A DNA stretch of 64,000 bases from Liopterus haemorrhoidalis (Eukaryota; Arthropoda; Insecta; Coleoptera; Dytiscidae): positions 34,239,992-34,303,991 of the forward strand of contig OZ020620.1 of assembly GCA_963971575.1 (NCBI GenBank), in the 5' to 3' direction. Positions 11,431-23,600 of the stretch are shown here, in pieces; positions within the stretch are counted from its first letter, which is position 1; each line of letters opens with the position of its first letter. The notes below the pieces were generated by a model. The model was not told the DNA's origin and did no database searches. It saw only the letters and a list, made by a program, of their open reading frames with translations. A program made the position numbers and the translations under genes.

Positions 11431-12348
11431 CAAGGTGTCTCAAAAGAAATTTTATATTTAGTGGATCGATTAAAAAAAAAAGTAAGCCGTATATAGAAAA
11501 AATGTTTATTAATTATTAAAATACACTTTTTGGTGATTTATTTCTTAAAAATAATATCGTCTAAATGTAGACCCTCGCGTTCTCGGCACTCATTTAATCG
11601 AACAGTAAAATTACTTATGATGTCTCGGCAGGTGGACTCAGGGATGGCTGCCATTTCGTGACGGATATTTTCTTTCAAATGCGCCAGTGAAGTCGGTTTA
11701 TTGGCGTAAACTTTAGATTTAAGATAACCCCATAGGAAAAAGTCCACAGGGGTTAAATCTGGACTGCGTGGAGGCCAATTTATGTCACCTCTCCGCTCAA
11801 TCACCTGATTTACGAAATTAAGCCTCTGACTGGCATCTTGCGGCTTTAATTCTTGCACCAATTGAATTTTGTAGGGGTGCAGCTTTAGATCTTTGTGCAT
11901 AATGCGATGTAATGATGATCTATGCACATTTAAAGCACTTGCGCGCTTCCGAATTGAAAGGTTCGGGTCGTCACGAACAGACTGATTAACATTCTCCACG
12001 TTTTCTACCGTTCTTGATGACCTAGGTCGCCCGGATTTTGATTTATCCAGCGTTGTACCAGTCTCTTCAAACTTTTTAACCCAATGTCGAATGAGAGGAA
12101 TGCTTGGCGCATCATTTAAGTGGCGAAAACCTCGAATACTGCAGAATTTTCTACGCGCTACAGTCGCCGAATCACCGTTTTTGTAAAACTCTCGCACGCA
12201 TAACGCGCGGTCTGCTCCCGAGAAACGCTCCATAGCGACTGGATTCCCAACAGCCAGGCTACCGATTGACATAACCCCCGCGCCCCTCGGATACGTTGCG
12301 TTCACGCAGTAAGCTAAATAAATATAAAATTTCTTTTGAGACACCTTG
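11431..12348 (-). mobile_element. Internally deleted mariner-like element (DUF4817 type)
   Basis: The ends CAAGGTGTCTCAAAAGAAAT and ATTTCTTTTGAGACACCTTG are perfect inverted repeats flanked by TA. At 918 bp it is shorter than the 1.2-1.3 kb usual for an autonomous element. It is inserted in the MITE at 11326-12430. Confidence 0.88.
11538..12344 (-). pseudogene. Mariner-like transposase with catalytic centre deleted
   Basis: The 268-codon open frame has an N-terminal helix-turn-helix region (MERFSGADRALCVREFYKN, then WVKKFEETGTTLDKSKSGRP, then LHRIMHKDLKLHPYKIQL). It then passes without a frameshift from RLNFVNQVIERR to RGDINWPPRSPDLTPVDFFL and a normal C-terminus. In relatives these parts are separated by the first two catalytic aspartates, which are missing here. 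The true start is probably MERFSG; upstream codons are inverted-repeat sequence. It could at most make a DNA-binding protein without cleavage activity. Confidence 0.82.
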
Positions 12349-12829
12349 TATTATAAATGTATTGTCAATATACAACATAAAAAATGAACTTCCCCTGTTA
12401 GTTTCGTATTACAAAATGAAACAGATAATATTTATTTTTTACTTTTATATTTACTTTTATTGTACATATTAAATTTAGTCTGTGCCATTTTTTTTTTTTA
12501 TTACACTATTTATATTTCTTTTGCATTTACCATTTAAAATATTATTAATTACACTATTATACACCATTTGAAAATAAAAAATGTGGTGCTAATATAATTA
12601 ATATTTCTTATAAAATTCATCACTGTCACAATCACAATTTACTGTCACCTATCGTTACAACGTCAAAAACAATTGCCGCAAATTGCCGATAATGAAGTGT
12701 TCTCAAAATGTTGGTTAAAAAAAAAACGCTTTTAGCGCTGTCGGTGGATGGAATATAATTTAAAACCGTTTCAAGGCCGTGTATATGAGTTTCATACCCC
12801 TGATTACAATCACTACCAAAACGTTTCCA

Positions 12830-12990
12830 GCCGGTCACCATGGCGTAGTGGTTAGTGTAGCGATGCACTGGCTTCTAGACCATGAGGGCTCGGGTTCAAA
12901 TCCAGGTTATGGCATGGAAATTTTCTCGAATAAAAAATTGTCCTGGCTAATTGCAAAAGTAGCAAAGGCCATTAAATTAAAAAAAAAAAA
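12830..12990 (+). mobile_element. tRNA-derived SINE
   Basis: The 5' part has an A box (TGGCGTAGTGGTTAGTG) and a B box (GGGTTCAAATCC), followed by a tail GAATAAAAAATTGTCCTGGC and poly(A). It is flanked by AAACGTTTCCA on both sides (12819-12829 and 12989-12999). The same family in reverse orientation lies at 49879-50026, and a truncated copy marks the duplication junction at about 28938-28992. Confidence 0.85.
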
Positions 12991-13422
12991 ACGTTTCCAT
13001 AGCAATAACGTATTATTTTATTTTGACGTCATAAAATCAGTGACGTTTTCCCTCAACCGTCCCTCAAGTTAGTGACTCATTTACAATTGTTCTTCTTCTT
13101 CTGATTTGTTGGCTTTGGTGAGGTCACCATTCCGCCAGTGCATAGCTTTTTATTCATTTATAAATTTAAATTGGTTTCCTTGAGGAAACCCATAATTTTC
13201 TTGCAAACTTCTGGGGAGGGGATTTACAATTGTTTATGAATAACAAAAGTGAGTGAGGGAACGACTCAACCTAAAATGAGTGTGAGATGAGGTGAGGTTG
13301 AGTTGAGGATGAGGTGAGGATTAGGAACGTTTATGAATTCGGCCCTAAGTCTTTTGTAATTCTAACCTAAAATTAAATTATAAGCTCAAAATGCCAAACT
13401 TGACATATTAATCAAATATATA

Positions 13423-13631
13423 CAGAGTGATTATTTAATGGCGAGACGGCGTTACTGGAAGTTTTAATAATTTGCCGTTTCATACACATCGTAGCAGGCG
13501 AAAATGCGCGCATGCGCATAATCTTTTTTGCTTCATAATCATAGTTATTATAGTCATAGTATTCACCAGTATTTCTGCTAGAAGGCACGTAAAATTCGGT
13601 GACGTCGTCTCGCCATTAAATAATCACTCTG
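13423..13631. mobile_element. 209-bp TA-target MITE
   Basis: Ends CAGAGTGATTATTTAATGGC and GCCATTAAATAATCACTCTG are perfect inverted complements with TA on each side. No coding capacity. It sits directly beside the Tc1 element. Confidence 0.85.
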
Positions 13632-13637
13632 TATATA

Positions 13638-15201
13638 CAGTATTGGCCATAAAGATAGCAACTTTTGATAATCCTCTTTTATTTTGATTCTATTCAATAT
13701 TTTTAAAATTAAAAAATGTAATTCTTACCTTTAACAAACCTCTACATATATTATAGTAAAAAATTAAATTTTAATAGTAAATTCTATTTTTTTTAATAGT
13801 ATTTATTATTTTTACTTGGACATAAAGATAGCCACTACTCTTAAAAAAATCTTTTTTTTATTAATTAAGAAAATGAATTATTATTAACAGATCATTTTTA
13901 ATATTTTGTATAGTAACCACCAGTATTTATAACTTCCCGACATCTTTTCGGCATTAATTCTAATAATTTCGTGATCATTTCATTATCAATATTAGACCAG
14001 GCACCCTGCAAAGCTTTAAACAAATCTTCAATATTTGAATGCGTTTTGTTTCTAATCTTTCTGTCGACAATATCCCAAAGGTTTTCTATTGGATTTAAAT
14101 CGAGTGACTGTGACGGCCAAGTCATTACGTTAATTTTTGAATCCTCGAACCATTTTTTACCAACTTCGAAGAATGTTTTGTGTCATTATCATGCTGAAAA
14201 ATATGTTTTAAAGGCATGAACTTATCAGAATAAGGTTCCATAACATTTTGAAGGATGTCTATATATTTAAATCAATCCATTATTCCTTCAATGAGGTATA
14301 GAGGACCCATACCATATCCCGAGAAACAACCCATACCATCACACCACCTCCGCCATGTTTAACTGTTGGCAAGGTGTATTTTTGAACAAATCTTTTATTA
14401 GCAGGCCTCCTAACGTAACTTACACCATCACTTTTAAACCAATTGAACTTAGATTTATCACTAAAAATAACTTTTTTCCATTGATCCACAGTCCAGTCAA
14501 TGGGATTTTTAGCAAATTCTAATCGGGCCTTCACATTCTTTTTGGATAGAAGTGGTTTTTTAGCAGGAGGGCGACTAAAAAGACCCTCACTAACTAATCT
14601 TCTGCGAATAGTTCTTGTTGAGATGTTTTCTTGATCCATTTGTGGCAAAACGCCCAAAATTTTCTCCGATGACAGAAAGGGGTTATTGGTAGATAAATAC
14701 ATAATTTTTTTATCAGTTAGTTTTGTAGTTTTTCGTGGCCGTCCTGGAATTTTTGAAACTTCAAACGTATCTTCTTCTCGAAATCGTTTTATAATTCGCG
14801 ACACAGTAGATTTATGAACATTTAAATTTTGTGAAATCACATTTTGCAGCAGCCCGTCTTTAAAACCAGAAATTATGAAGTTTCTAATTTCACTTGAAAC
14901 AGTTTTACTACGACCCATGATTGACAAATATAAACTGAAATATTACTTGTGCACAACATATTATTTATGGATAAAACCTGCATATAACAAGAAAATTCAA
15001 GTAGTTGCAATATTTTTGTCCAAGCAAAAATGAAGAAATAATTTATTATTAATCTGTAAGTCAGATTATTTGACTATTGATTGATGTAACAGACAAAATA
15101 TGATTAAATTATAGAATTAAGAGTATTTATTTTCCAATATTATTATTAAAATTTGAAAAATTGAAAGATGTTAAAAGTTGCAATCTTTATGGCCAATACT
15201 G
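13638..15201 (-). mobile_element. Tc1-like element with broken transposase
   Basis: Ends CAGTATTGGCCATAAAGATA and TCTTTATGGCCAATACTG are flanked by TA; 1564 bp is the usual Tc1 length. The minus frame 14280-14927 carries the HTH (NLNVHKSTVSRIIKRFREE), a GRPRKTT hook and the first aspartate region (IFSDKSKFNWF). The frame 13898-14125 carries WPSQSLDLNPIENLWDIV with the last catalytic acid. They are in different frames and the middle is disrupted. A rearranged counterpart is at 35928-37250. Confidence 0.88.
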
Positions 15202-15250
15202 TATATATATATATATATATATATACATACGAAAGAAAGAAAATAAATAT

Positions 15251-15503
15251 GGGTATTGAATAAAATTCTTATTTCATAATCGTCATATATTTATTAGTAT
15301 AATTCAGTATAGGACAGAACGTTCGGCTAGACTATGATTAACCGTTCCTGTCCGTTCCAAACATTTTAATGAGGAAATATATGATTTTTTATCATTGACT
15401 ATAATATTGGACTGAGGATGATTGGATACCCAATCGAAACGTCTCTATAATTTTTTTTAATAAATATATGACGATTATGAAATAATAATTTTATTCAATA
15501 CCT
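15251..15503. repeat. Inverted-repeat element with Penelope-like terminal motif
   Basis: The ends (GGTATTGAATAAAATTCTTA and its inverted form ATAATTTTATTCAATACC) form a hairpin about 250 bp across. Inside lies ACTGAGGATGATTGG then ATACCCAATCGAAACGTC, a small stem-loop before CGAAACGTC as often seen at ends of Penelope-like elements. The class is uncertain. Confidence 0.5.
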
Positions 15504-16109
15504 ATGTGTGTATAATATATATATATATATAGTTTAGCAAAAGTTTACTTAAATCATTAAAAAGTGACCTCCTGATAACAAAAATTCAATTTAGTTCTGC
15601 TTAAACATTTTGAATAGGCATAACATAAAGTGTATGTGGGATTCCCAACGGAATCCAGGTGAACCCCTTTGGTCTATGGAAGTTTAAAAAGGGTCTATAG
15701 TATTTCAGAGGTCTATTATTAAACTAGTGCGCATTCAGAGTTGGGCCAGAGCGAACCACGGCTTCTAAACCTAAAAAAAATTTTGCGAAAGTATTGATGA
15801 ACTTTATAATAATTTTCTTCTTCATACAGAAGTTCGTTGGTTGTCGAAAGGCAATTGTTTGCACCGTTTCTTTGAAATCATTAATTCTGTAATTGAGTTT
15901 CTTCTGTAGTTCAATCCTTTTGGAAATAGATAAACCTACGGCAACAAAATTAATTGAATAAAAAAAGCATATACTTTATTTAGCAGACATATTTTCTTTA
16001 TTTAATAATATGCAAAGTCTTTTTTCTTTTAATTTAAAATATAATTAAACATTTTTAACTGCTGAGAATCGAATTCATCGTAAAGTTTAACATTTTTGAT
16101 AGTATACAT
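15504..16109. other. Intergenic, no gene seen
   Basis: AT-rich DNA with a TA microsatellite at the left edge and no recognisable coding or element boundary. Missing from unit 2. Confidence 0.4.
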
Positions 16110-16680
16110 GCTCAGAACGTTTTGACGTACGAGCGCTATTTGTGTTGTTTACAGTAACAACAAATTCATCGGAATTAAATCGTGAACATTAACGAGCGAT
16201 TATTTTTTACAACTTTCGACGTGGATTAACCCAACAACAGTGCACTGATGAACTTAATTCAACTTTTGGCGATGAAGCACTATCAAGGACTACTGTTTAC
16301 AGGTTTGCCGACTTCTATCATGGCCGTATTTCGCTTAAGGACGAATTTCGTGAAGGTCGTCCAAAATTGGTTGTTGTTCTGGAAAACATTGATGCTGTGA
16401 GTAAACTGATACTGCAAGATCGTCATGTGACTTATCGTGAGATTGAAGTAACTTTGGGCAGTAGTAGTACCAGTATACATTCACTATTGCATGAACATTT
16501 GGCCGTCAGAAAGATTTGTTCGCGTTGTATCCCATATAATTTGACAATCGCAGTGGAAAATGCCTCAATCGGAGTGGAAAAATTGCTTCGAAAATTGGTT
16601 CAAACGCATGCAAAAGTGTTGATCTACATGGAGAACATTTTGAAAAACAATAAAGCCACTTTTGTTGATAAATAATTGTT
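16110..16680 (+). mobile_element. Mariner remnant, catalytic region deleted
   Basis: Broken plus frames read FYNFRRGLTQQQCTDELN, TTVYRFADFYHGRISLKDEF, REGRPKLVV and ILQDRHVTYREIEVTLG. These are the N-terminal HTH half of a mariner transposase. After IPYNLTIA the sequence jumps to the C-terminal motif CFENWFKRMQKC and DLHGEHFEKQ (frameshifted), so the DDD core is gone. Unit 2 keeps only the 3' part (37253-37400). Confidence 0.75.
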
Positions 16681-16919
16681 TTTGATCTCAAATCTCGAAA
16701 TATAAGGCAAGATATGACGCAGTAATGATGATAATGATGTCAGATTAGATATTCATGAAAATATGCCTTGATCTAGATACAAACACGGGACCTTTGGCAC
16801 CATACGTATCAATCAACGTAAATCAAAATTAATCCAAGGCTTTTTTTTAACTATCAAAAAAAAAATGTCCTAATATGTGACTAATTATGAATCAAATTAC
16901 GTTTTAAAAAATATATTGT

Positions 16920-17037
16920 TTTAAATAATCAGGGCCATCTTTTTGATAAGATAAAATTCTAAAAAATTCCGATAAAATCTCTAATTCGTCTGATATAAAA
17001 AGGAGTATTTCATTTAATTTTTTTTTATATTTCCAAA
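16920..17037 (+). promoter_or_regulatory. B1 promoter region
   Basis: A TATA box (TATAAAAAGG, 16994-17003) lies about 35 bp before the start codon. TGATAAG and an overlapping AGATAA at 16944-16954 and CGATAA near 16970 are GATA-type sites. The same arrangement precedes B2. Confidence 0.6.
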
Positions 17038-17631
17038 ATGAAGCATATCATACTTATTACTTTGGTAAGTTTACTTCTAATTTACAATTTTTATAGATAC
17101 CTAGTTAGAATTAAGTAGAAAATTTTTCGCGATTCGCAGGGTCCTAAAGGGCTCAAATGGTTACGTGATCTTGTAATAAAAAAATATATGATTTTCCGCG
17201 TTTTCATGCAGTATGCCGATGAAAAGAATTAAAGTTTGTGTCATAGAACCCCTATAAAAAAATTAGCATGCGGCCCAAAGGTGGAAAATTTCGGAAAAAT
17301 TTTAGGTGATTAAAAATTTCCCAAAACTTTTTCCACATTTGGACCAACGAGAGCCCAACATATATAAGGGAGGTATTGTGATCATACCGATTTTGACATT
17401 TCGAGATTTCGATGGATCTCCACGAATTGAGGGCCCTACATAACGTTTTGACTATTTTTAGTATGATGTCTGTCGGTCTGTCTGTCCGTCTGTCTGTCGG
17501 TCTGTCTGTCCGTCTGTCCGTCTGTCCGTCTGTCCGTCTGTCCGTCTGTCCGTCTGTCCGTCTGTCCGTCTGTCCGTCTGTCCGTCTGTCCGTCTGTCCG
17601 TCTGTCCGTCTGTCCGTCTGTCCGTCTGTCC

Positions 17632-17670
<39 letters not shown>

Positions 17671-20600
17671 CGTCCGTCCGTCCGTCCGTCTGTCTGTGTA
17701 CACGTGCAGAGCAAATTCGGCTAAAAGGATTTTTATGAAACTTCATATTTAAGACATCACTGCCACGAGTAAAACAACTTTTGTTAAAAATCGATTGAAA
17801 AATTTTCGAAATTTTTTCTAAGTATCTATTTTTTTATACTTATGTACTGTTTCCATGGTCATGATAAATAATATCTCTGTTAGAAAATATTACGCCAAGT
17901 TATTTCTACTCTGCTGCTAGAATGTATTTTATACAAGTACTTTGTGATGGCGGTCGGTCTGTGGTGGCCACAGCTGATTTTTATATCTATCTAGCGATGT
18001 GTGTTTTTTTTTTTTTTTAATTCTCTATATTTTGCTTGTATGAGGTTCAGTCTATTGGCTAAAAATTTTACCGTACAGACACACACATTTCTGACGTTAT
18101 AAGGTTTTTTTTTGTGATCACACGTACAAAACGCTAAAAAATAATTTATAATATTTTCCTTTCAAGTCTTGAAAGCATGAAAATACGTTTTAAAGTTCTA
18201 AAAAATCTATATTCTATGTGTACATTATAGTTAAATAATTTTTTCAGTTTTTCGCTGCGGTTGGAGCGATTTCGCCATCGATCACCGATTTACTTCGCCA
18301 TCGAATTCCTTACGATGACAACGTATGTACAGCTGGTCAAGTAAAGTGTAGCGATGATTGTTCCTCAATAATTAACTGCCCAATTGAGAACCAACCTTTG
18401 AAAGTATCTTGCACTGCACAGAGTCAAGGAAAGAACCCTTACTGTAGTACTAAATCCAAAAGTTGCGTCTCCACATCTGATGAGTGCGAGCCAGTTGGTG
18501 TTCCGACAGGATGTGCAGGACTTAGAGATGGATTTTATCCTGAATTAGCTGATTGTACCAAGTAAGAAATAAGAAAAGTTAATATTAAGTCCAGATTTGG
18601 TTATGGACAGGAGGAAGGCATGGGAATATATTTTGAGTTAAAAAGTAATTGATACTAAGCGAGTTTGTTCATTACATTTGTCGCAGAAAAACAAAACCGC
18701 ACAAATATGCTTGCATTTGCAAGTTGCATTTTTAACTTTTAGCTGCTCCTGTCCAACTAAAACTACCATAATTTTATTTCATGAGGCAATGAACATAATG
18801 CACTTGTTTGCAAACAGAATCCATATATTGTAAATTCAGATGACCGACACTCAGATGTACCACATAAAATTACTTGCCCGGCATTTTAAACCTACCTAAC
18901 TACAAATTACACTTTAATAAATCTACGGAAATTAAACTTTAAATACTGCAATTTGATGTCCACTTTCTGTTATACACCTCGATACATGGGTAGCGCTTAA
19001 AAATGATAAAATTTCGCAAATATTTACTCGCATTTTCATAAAATAAAAATGTACTGTGCTTAAATTAACCTGTTCGCTATTAGCATATTGACAGTTGAAT
19101 ACTAGACACGACAGCCATATTGCCTTGGAGCACAGCGCCGCCAACGGTAATGTCACTTCTCAATTGAATCTCAAGCATTTACATTAGGATAGTGACTATC
19201 TTAGTCACTAGCAAGCTAGTCACTAGATCGTTTACTGGCCAAATTTGAACGCGCCATTATTATTATTATACCTTTATTTAAATATAATGGATACAAACTA
19301 AATTCATGTTATATTTACAATAGGTACACAAATGGATCTACATATTATATATGAGATCTTACACCACTTAGACTTAGAAGTGTGTGTGTGGTTTCTTAAA
19401 TCTTAAATTTATATTTTAAACAAGTTCATATTTAAATTCTAGTTAAGTTTATAAAGGTATTACCTGTCTCATTTTGTAATACGTAACTAACAGGTAAAGT
19501 TCATTTTTTATGTTGTATATTGACAATACATTTATAATATTATCATAGTATTGGTTCACACGGATACGCCAAAGTCTGTTTACACCACAACAGTCACCAA
19601 AGTAACCAGATCTAATTTCGTATTACAAATTGAGACGGATTATACAATTACATGATAAATGATTAATACTACAATAAATGAAAACATAATATAATTTGTC
19701 TCAATTTGTAATACGAAACTAGATCTGGTTACTTTAGTGATTGTTGTGGTGTAAATAGACTTTTGTAGAATCATGTGAACTTGTAAATCTGGCTTTTAAT
19801 AGTATGGTTAAGTTTCACCATAGGTGTGTTCGTTTGTGTTGCCCAACCTACACTGAACTACACCACAGTTTCCCCACCAATGCTATCTTATATAGTGACG
19901 TCAGCTGCTCTTGTCCTGGACAAGTCTGGTGCAACACAAACGAACAAACCTTAAATTGAGGTTATTACTAAATTGATATGTCAAAATTGTGATTGACATG
20001 TCAAATATTTTGAATGTATATATTCATATTTATTTCATCAAACCAGTGGCGTAGCGACGTAGGGGCGGGGGGTGCGGTCCGCCCCGGGCGGCATTTTTTT
20101 GGGGCGGCAAAAATCCTCAATAAATAATATCTTGTAATCTGAACTAAAAATTTGAACCATTTCTTTTAATATTTTCGTCGCACGTACAATTCGGATCGAT
20201 TAAAATGAGCACAGAATTTTTTATTATTTAAATGTGACGGAACCGGGGAATAGCCTTTCTTTAAGGGGGGGGTATGGTCAGAGCAGCACATTTTATACCC
20301 ATTTTCAAGATTTTTTTTTAGAAAACTGTTAATAGTAACTTGATTGGGATAATACCTACAGTAAAGAACAACCTTTGAAGAGTATCCAAAAAAAAAAATT
20401 ATTGAAAAATATCGAAAATTAAGCTCATGACATGAATTTGAAATTTTCGTTCAGGACAAAGAGTTGATTTGCGGTGAGACACATAACTAATGACTGGATC
20501 ATCTAAAACAAAAAAACCAAAAATATTTCGTTAGTTTATGAGTTTCTTGAGGTACCGCTGTCGAGTTTTTTCAAATATCTAGATGATTTAATTTTTGGTA

Positions 20601-23600
20601 TAAGTTTGAAGTCAAAAATACGAAAAAAACGGAATTTTTTTTTTCGAAATTTCTGTTTTCAGTAGTAAAAAATTCCATAAAGAAAAAAAAAGCAAGAAAA
20701 AAAAAATATCTCGACAGCGTTACCTCAATAAACTCATAAACTAACGAAATATTTTTGGTTTTTTTGTTTTAGATGATCCAGTCATTAGTTATGTGTCTCA
20801 CCGCAAATCAACTCTTTGTCCTGAACGAAAATTTCAAATTCATGTCACGAGCTTAAATTTCGATATTTTTCAATAAAATTTTTTTTGGATACTCTTCAAA
20901 GGTTGTTCTTTACTGTAGGTATTATCCCAATCAAGTTACTATTAACAGTTTTCTAAAAAAAAATCTTGAAAATGGGTATAAAATGTGCTGCTCTGACCAT
21001 ACCCCCCCCCCCCCTTAACACGTTAATCGCCACGTCGGCCATATGTGTCTGACACTAAGAAGTTCTACATGCGCCATGTCAGACATATATGTCTGACATG
21101 GTTACCTTGCGGTAATTCCCCGCGTTTTATTTTGTACTCGAATTGTTCACAACGAATATTCAGCGAGAATCGATTCTTTCATATAAAGAATAGAGTTCAA
21201 TATTGTCTAATAACACCTGCAACATCAGTCGTCCAATTCACATGGACAAATTAACTTGCTACAATTCATTATTTTCTTTAAGTGCGTGTTGTGATTGTTA
21301 AATTATTGAACATTCTCGAAACTCGAAAAATTGTATGTAATCTCAGTGGTGTAGCATAGCGGAGGCGGTGGCGGCGGCTCTTTTTTGGGGCGGCAAATTC
21401 TGTAAATTTTTGAGCCTTTTAGATTTAAATACCTAAATAAGGGGGCGGCGAAATTGGCATCCGCCCCGGGCGGCTGAAACCCACGCTACGCCACTGCATC
21501 AAACTTTCGATTATTACTCGTAGAATAGTAAAAAAATATTACGATTATCAATGAAATATCGTGATAAAATATAAAAAACAAACATACATATTATATAATA
21601 ATAATTTATCATTTTATTCTGCTGCCCTTAAAATCTAATTCTTGTTTTGCAAAATTTAATAACATTATAAGCTGTTCACTTTTGTAAGAACACACTAGAT
21701 CTGGTTATTTTGGTTACTTTTATGGTGTGTTACTGACTTTAAATGTCAATTAAAAATATTCCTTACGCTGTAAAACCGACTTTAGGTTGATAAGGTTATG
21801 ATCATTATAATTAAGATATCATTTTTCAATATGACATATGTCAAATGGATCAACATTTAAAAAAAGTGACATTTTTTAATACCAACATGACATACAGCTT
21901 CAAAGGTGCAAACTATTGAAAACAAAATTCCCTCTTAGTTTGTTCTTACAAAAGTGAACCGGCTTTAAACAAAAATATTCATTTTTTGAATGTAAATCCC
22001 AAATTTTTCTCTGCAAATCTTTCCGAAACATGTAGTCTGTGGTTCTATCTGTTTTCTTATTATTACCTCTTCCCATGTTCGTCGGTCTTAAATTTTCTAC
22101 ACCTTCATTTAAAATTTTTCTTACTTCTCCTTCAGAAAACTAAAGAAATTGAAATGGGTAAATTATTTTATATTTCACAACAAAAAGGATACCAAGATTT
22201 ACTGAAAAAATATCTGCCACAAGGTCTATAATTTCGCTTCTTTTTAATTTAGTTCCATTTTTTTCTAAAAGATTTCAATAAGCGTTTTATATGTGTTTTT
22301 TTTTGTATATTTATCTAAATGTTGTGTCTTATGCATATTTTCTGATGTTATGTTCTTATTTTGGTTGTATTAAAATACTTTTCAATTAAAAAAATAAATT
22401 GGCATATAATTTAATGTCAAATATGAATTGTCAAATGTTTTGAAAGGTGCCATTTCAGCAGTACCACCCTAAGATGATATTTTAAATAGACAACATAAAA
22501 AGTGAAATTTTCCTCTTAGTTTCGTATTACAAATTGAGACAGATAATAATACAATAAATGAATATTACAATAAATGATTAGTAATAATTAAATTCCCAGA
22601 CTTTCATTTATTAAATTCTAAACATTAAAAAAAAAAAGGATAATTAATTATAAGCTTCCAAAAATATTGCACAATTCTTCTTTGTTTAAGTTATTAGCAA
22701 ATTGTTTCGCTCTTTGTTTAAAATTATTTATATGAAGGTTTAGTTCATGAGTGGTAATAAATTGCTGAAATTTATTGAAAATTTTGGGAGCAAAGTACAA
22801 AAAGTTTTTTTGGCCAATACTTTTATTTACTTTATTTGGGATTGCGTGCTCTTTTTACATTGTTACAACATTGTGCGAAGTGAAATTAAGATCGTCAGAA
22901 TTTTTATTGATCTATTTTAGTATTGAAAGTGAAGTTGTAATATTTGAGATACTTCAGTTTCACAAAATAAGGAATCAGAAGGATAAGTATTTCTTCTAGA
23001 GAACATTATTTTAAATATCCTCTTCTGCAGTGTAACAATCTTATTAATATGCACTTTGGAGGCTCCATCCCAACCTATCAAACCGTATGTTAATAATGAC
23101 TGGACTAGCCCATAGTAAAAATGTTTTAATATATCAATTGACATTACATTTTTCAGTTTCTTAAAGATATATATGAATTGTCTTAATTTTGAACATACTT
23201 TATGAATATGGTGATCCCACATAAGGTGCTGGTCAATAGTGATTCCTAGATATTTTATAGCATCAACTTTGTAAACAAGATTATCGCAACACAATCTAGC
23301 CCAACACAATTATCCTTATGTACTGTTATTGACTTAAATGTTTCTTGTTTAGTAGCAGTAAAATTAATAAATTTGGTTTGTTCAATATTAACTGAAAGTA
23401 AGTTATTATCTAGCCAGTTTTTTATTTTTTGTACGTCCCTCAACAACTGTTTTTAAATTATCCCAAGAATTAGATTTTACAAATAAAATTGTGTCATCGG
23501 CAAAAGACATAAGTTTACCATTTAAATTGTGCATGCTAAGAAACTTATTAACATACTGAAACTTAATCGTGATAATATTTCAGGTACTATTATTGCCAGA

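Larger units (their letters stand above)
11326..12430. mobile_element. TA-target MITE (CTGTCTCAATTTGTAATACG ends) split by a mariner
   Basis: Starts ATCTGTCTCAATTTGTAATA and ends with the inverted form (ATTACAAAATGAAACAGAT). It is interrupted by the mariner at 11431-12348. Intact relatives without that insert lie at 19460-19641 and 40008-40314, giving the empty site. It shares ACTAGATCTGGTTA with the TAAGCTG MITE family. Confidence 0.75.
9310..13345. mobile_element. PIF/Harbinger element, 4.0 kb, unit 1 only
   Basis: The ends are inverted repeats (GGGCCGAATCCATAAACG and CGTTTATGAATTCGGCCC, one mismatch) flanked by TAA at 9307-9309 and 13346-13348. The empty site is at about 35617 in unit 2. 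The 3-bp TAA target is the PIF/Harbinger signature, supported by the transposase remnant at 10044-10372. On the minus strand near 10490-10700, broken frames read like the charged C-terminal end of a second ORF (uncertain). It is a host for later insertions at 11326-12430 and 12830-12990. Confidence 0.88.
19693..22547. mobile_element. CTGTCTC-family element, long composite (unit 1)
   Basis: Left end TTTGTCTCAATTTGTAATAC and right end TTACAAATTGAGACAGAT enclose about 2.85 kb. After subtracting the inserts at 19822, 20044 and 21668 about 1 kb remains, including the decayed counterpart of the frame seen at 42335-42760. Confidence 0.65.

Noticed and set aside
15390..15450. Hammerhead ribozyme
   Set aside because: The core reads CTGAGGATGA rather than CTGATGA, so the strict core is absent; kept only as a Penelope-like motif.
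17252..17746. Long open frames on both strands reading T-D-R-Q/T-D-G or C-L-S-V repeats (also 31076-31433)
   Set aside because: They are readings of the TCTG/TCCG microsatellite in intron 1; any stop-free period-4/8 repeat gives open frames.
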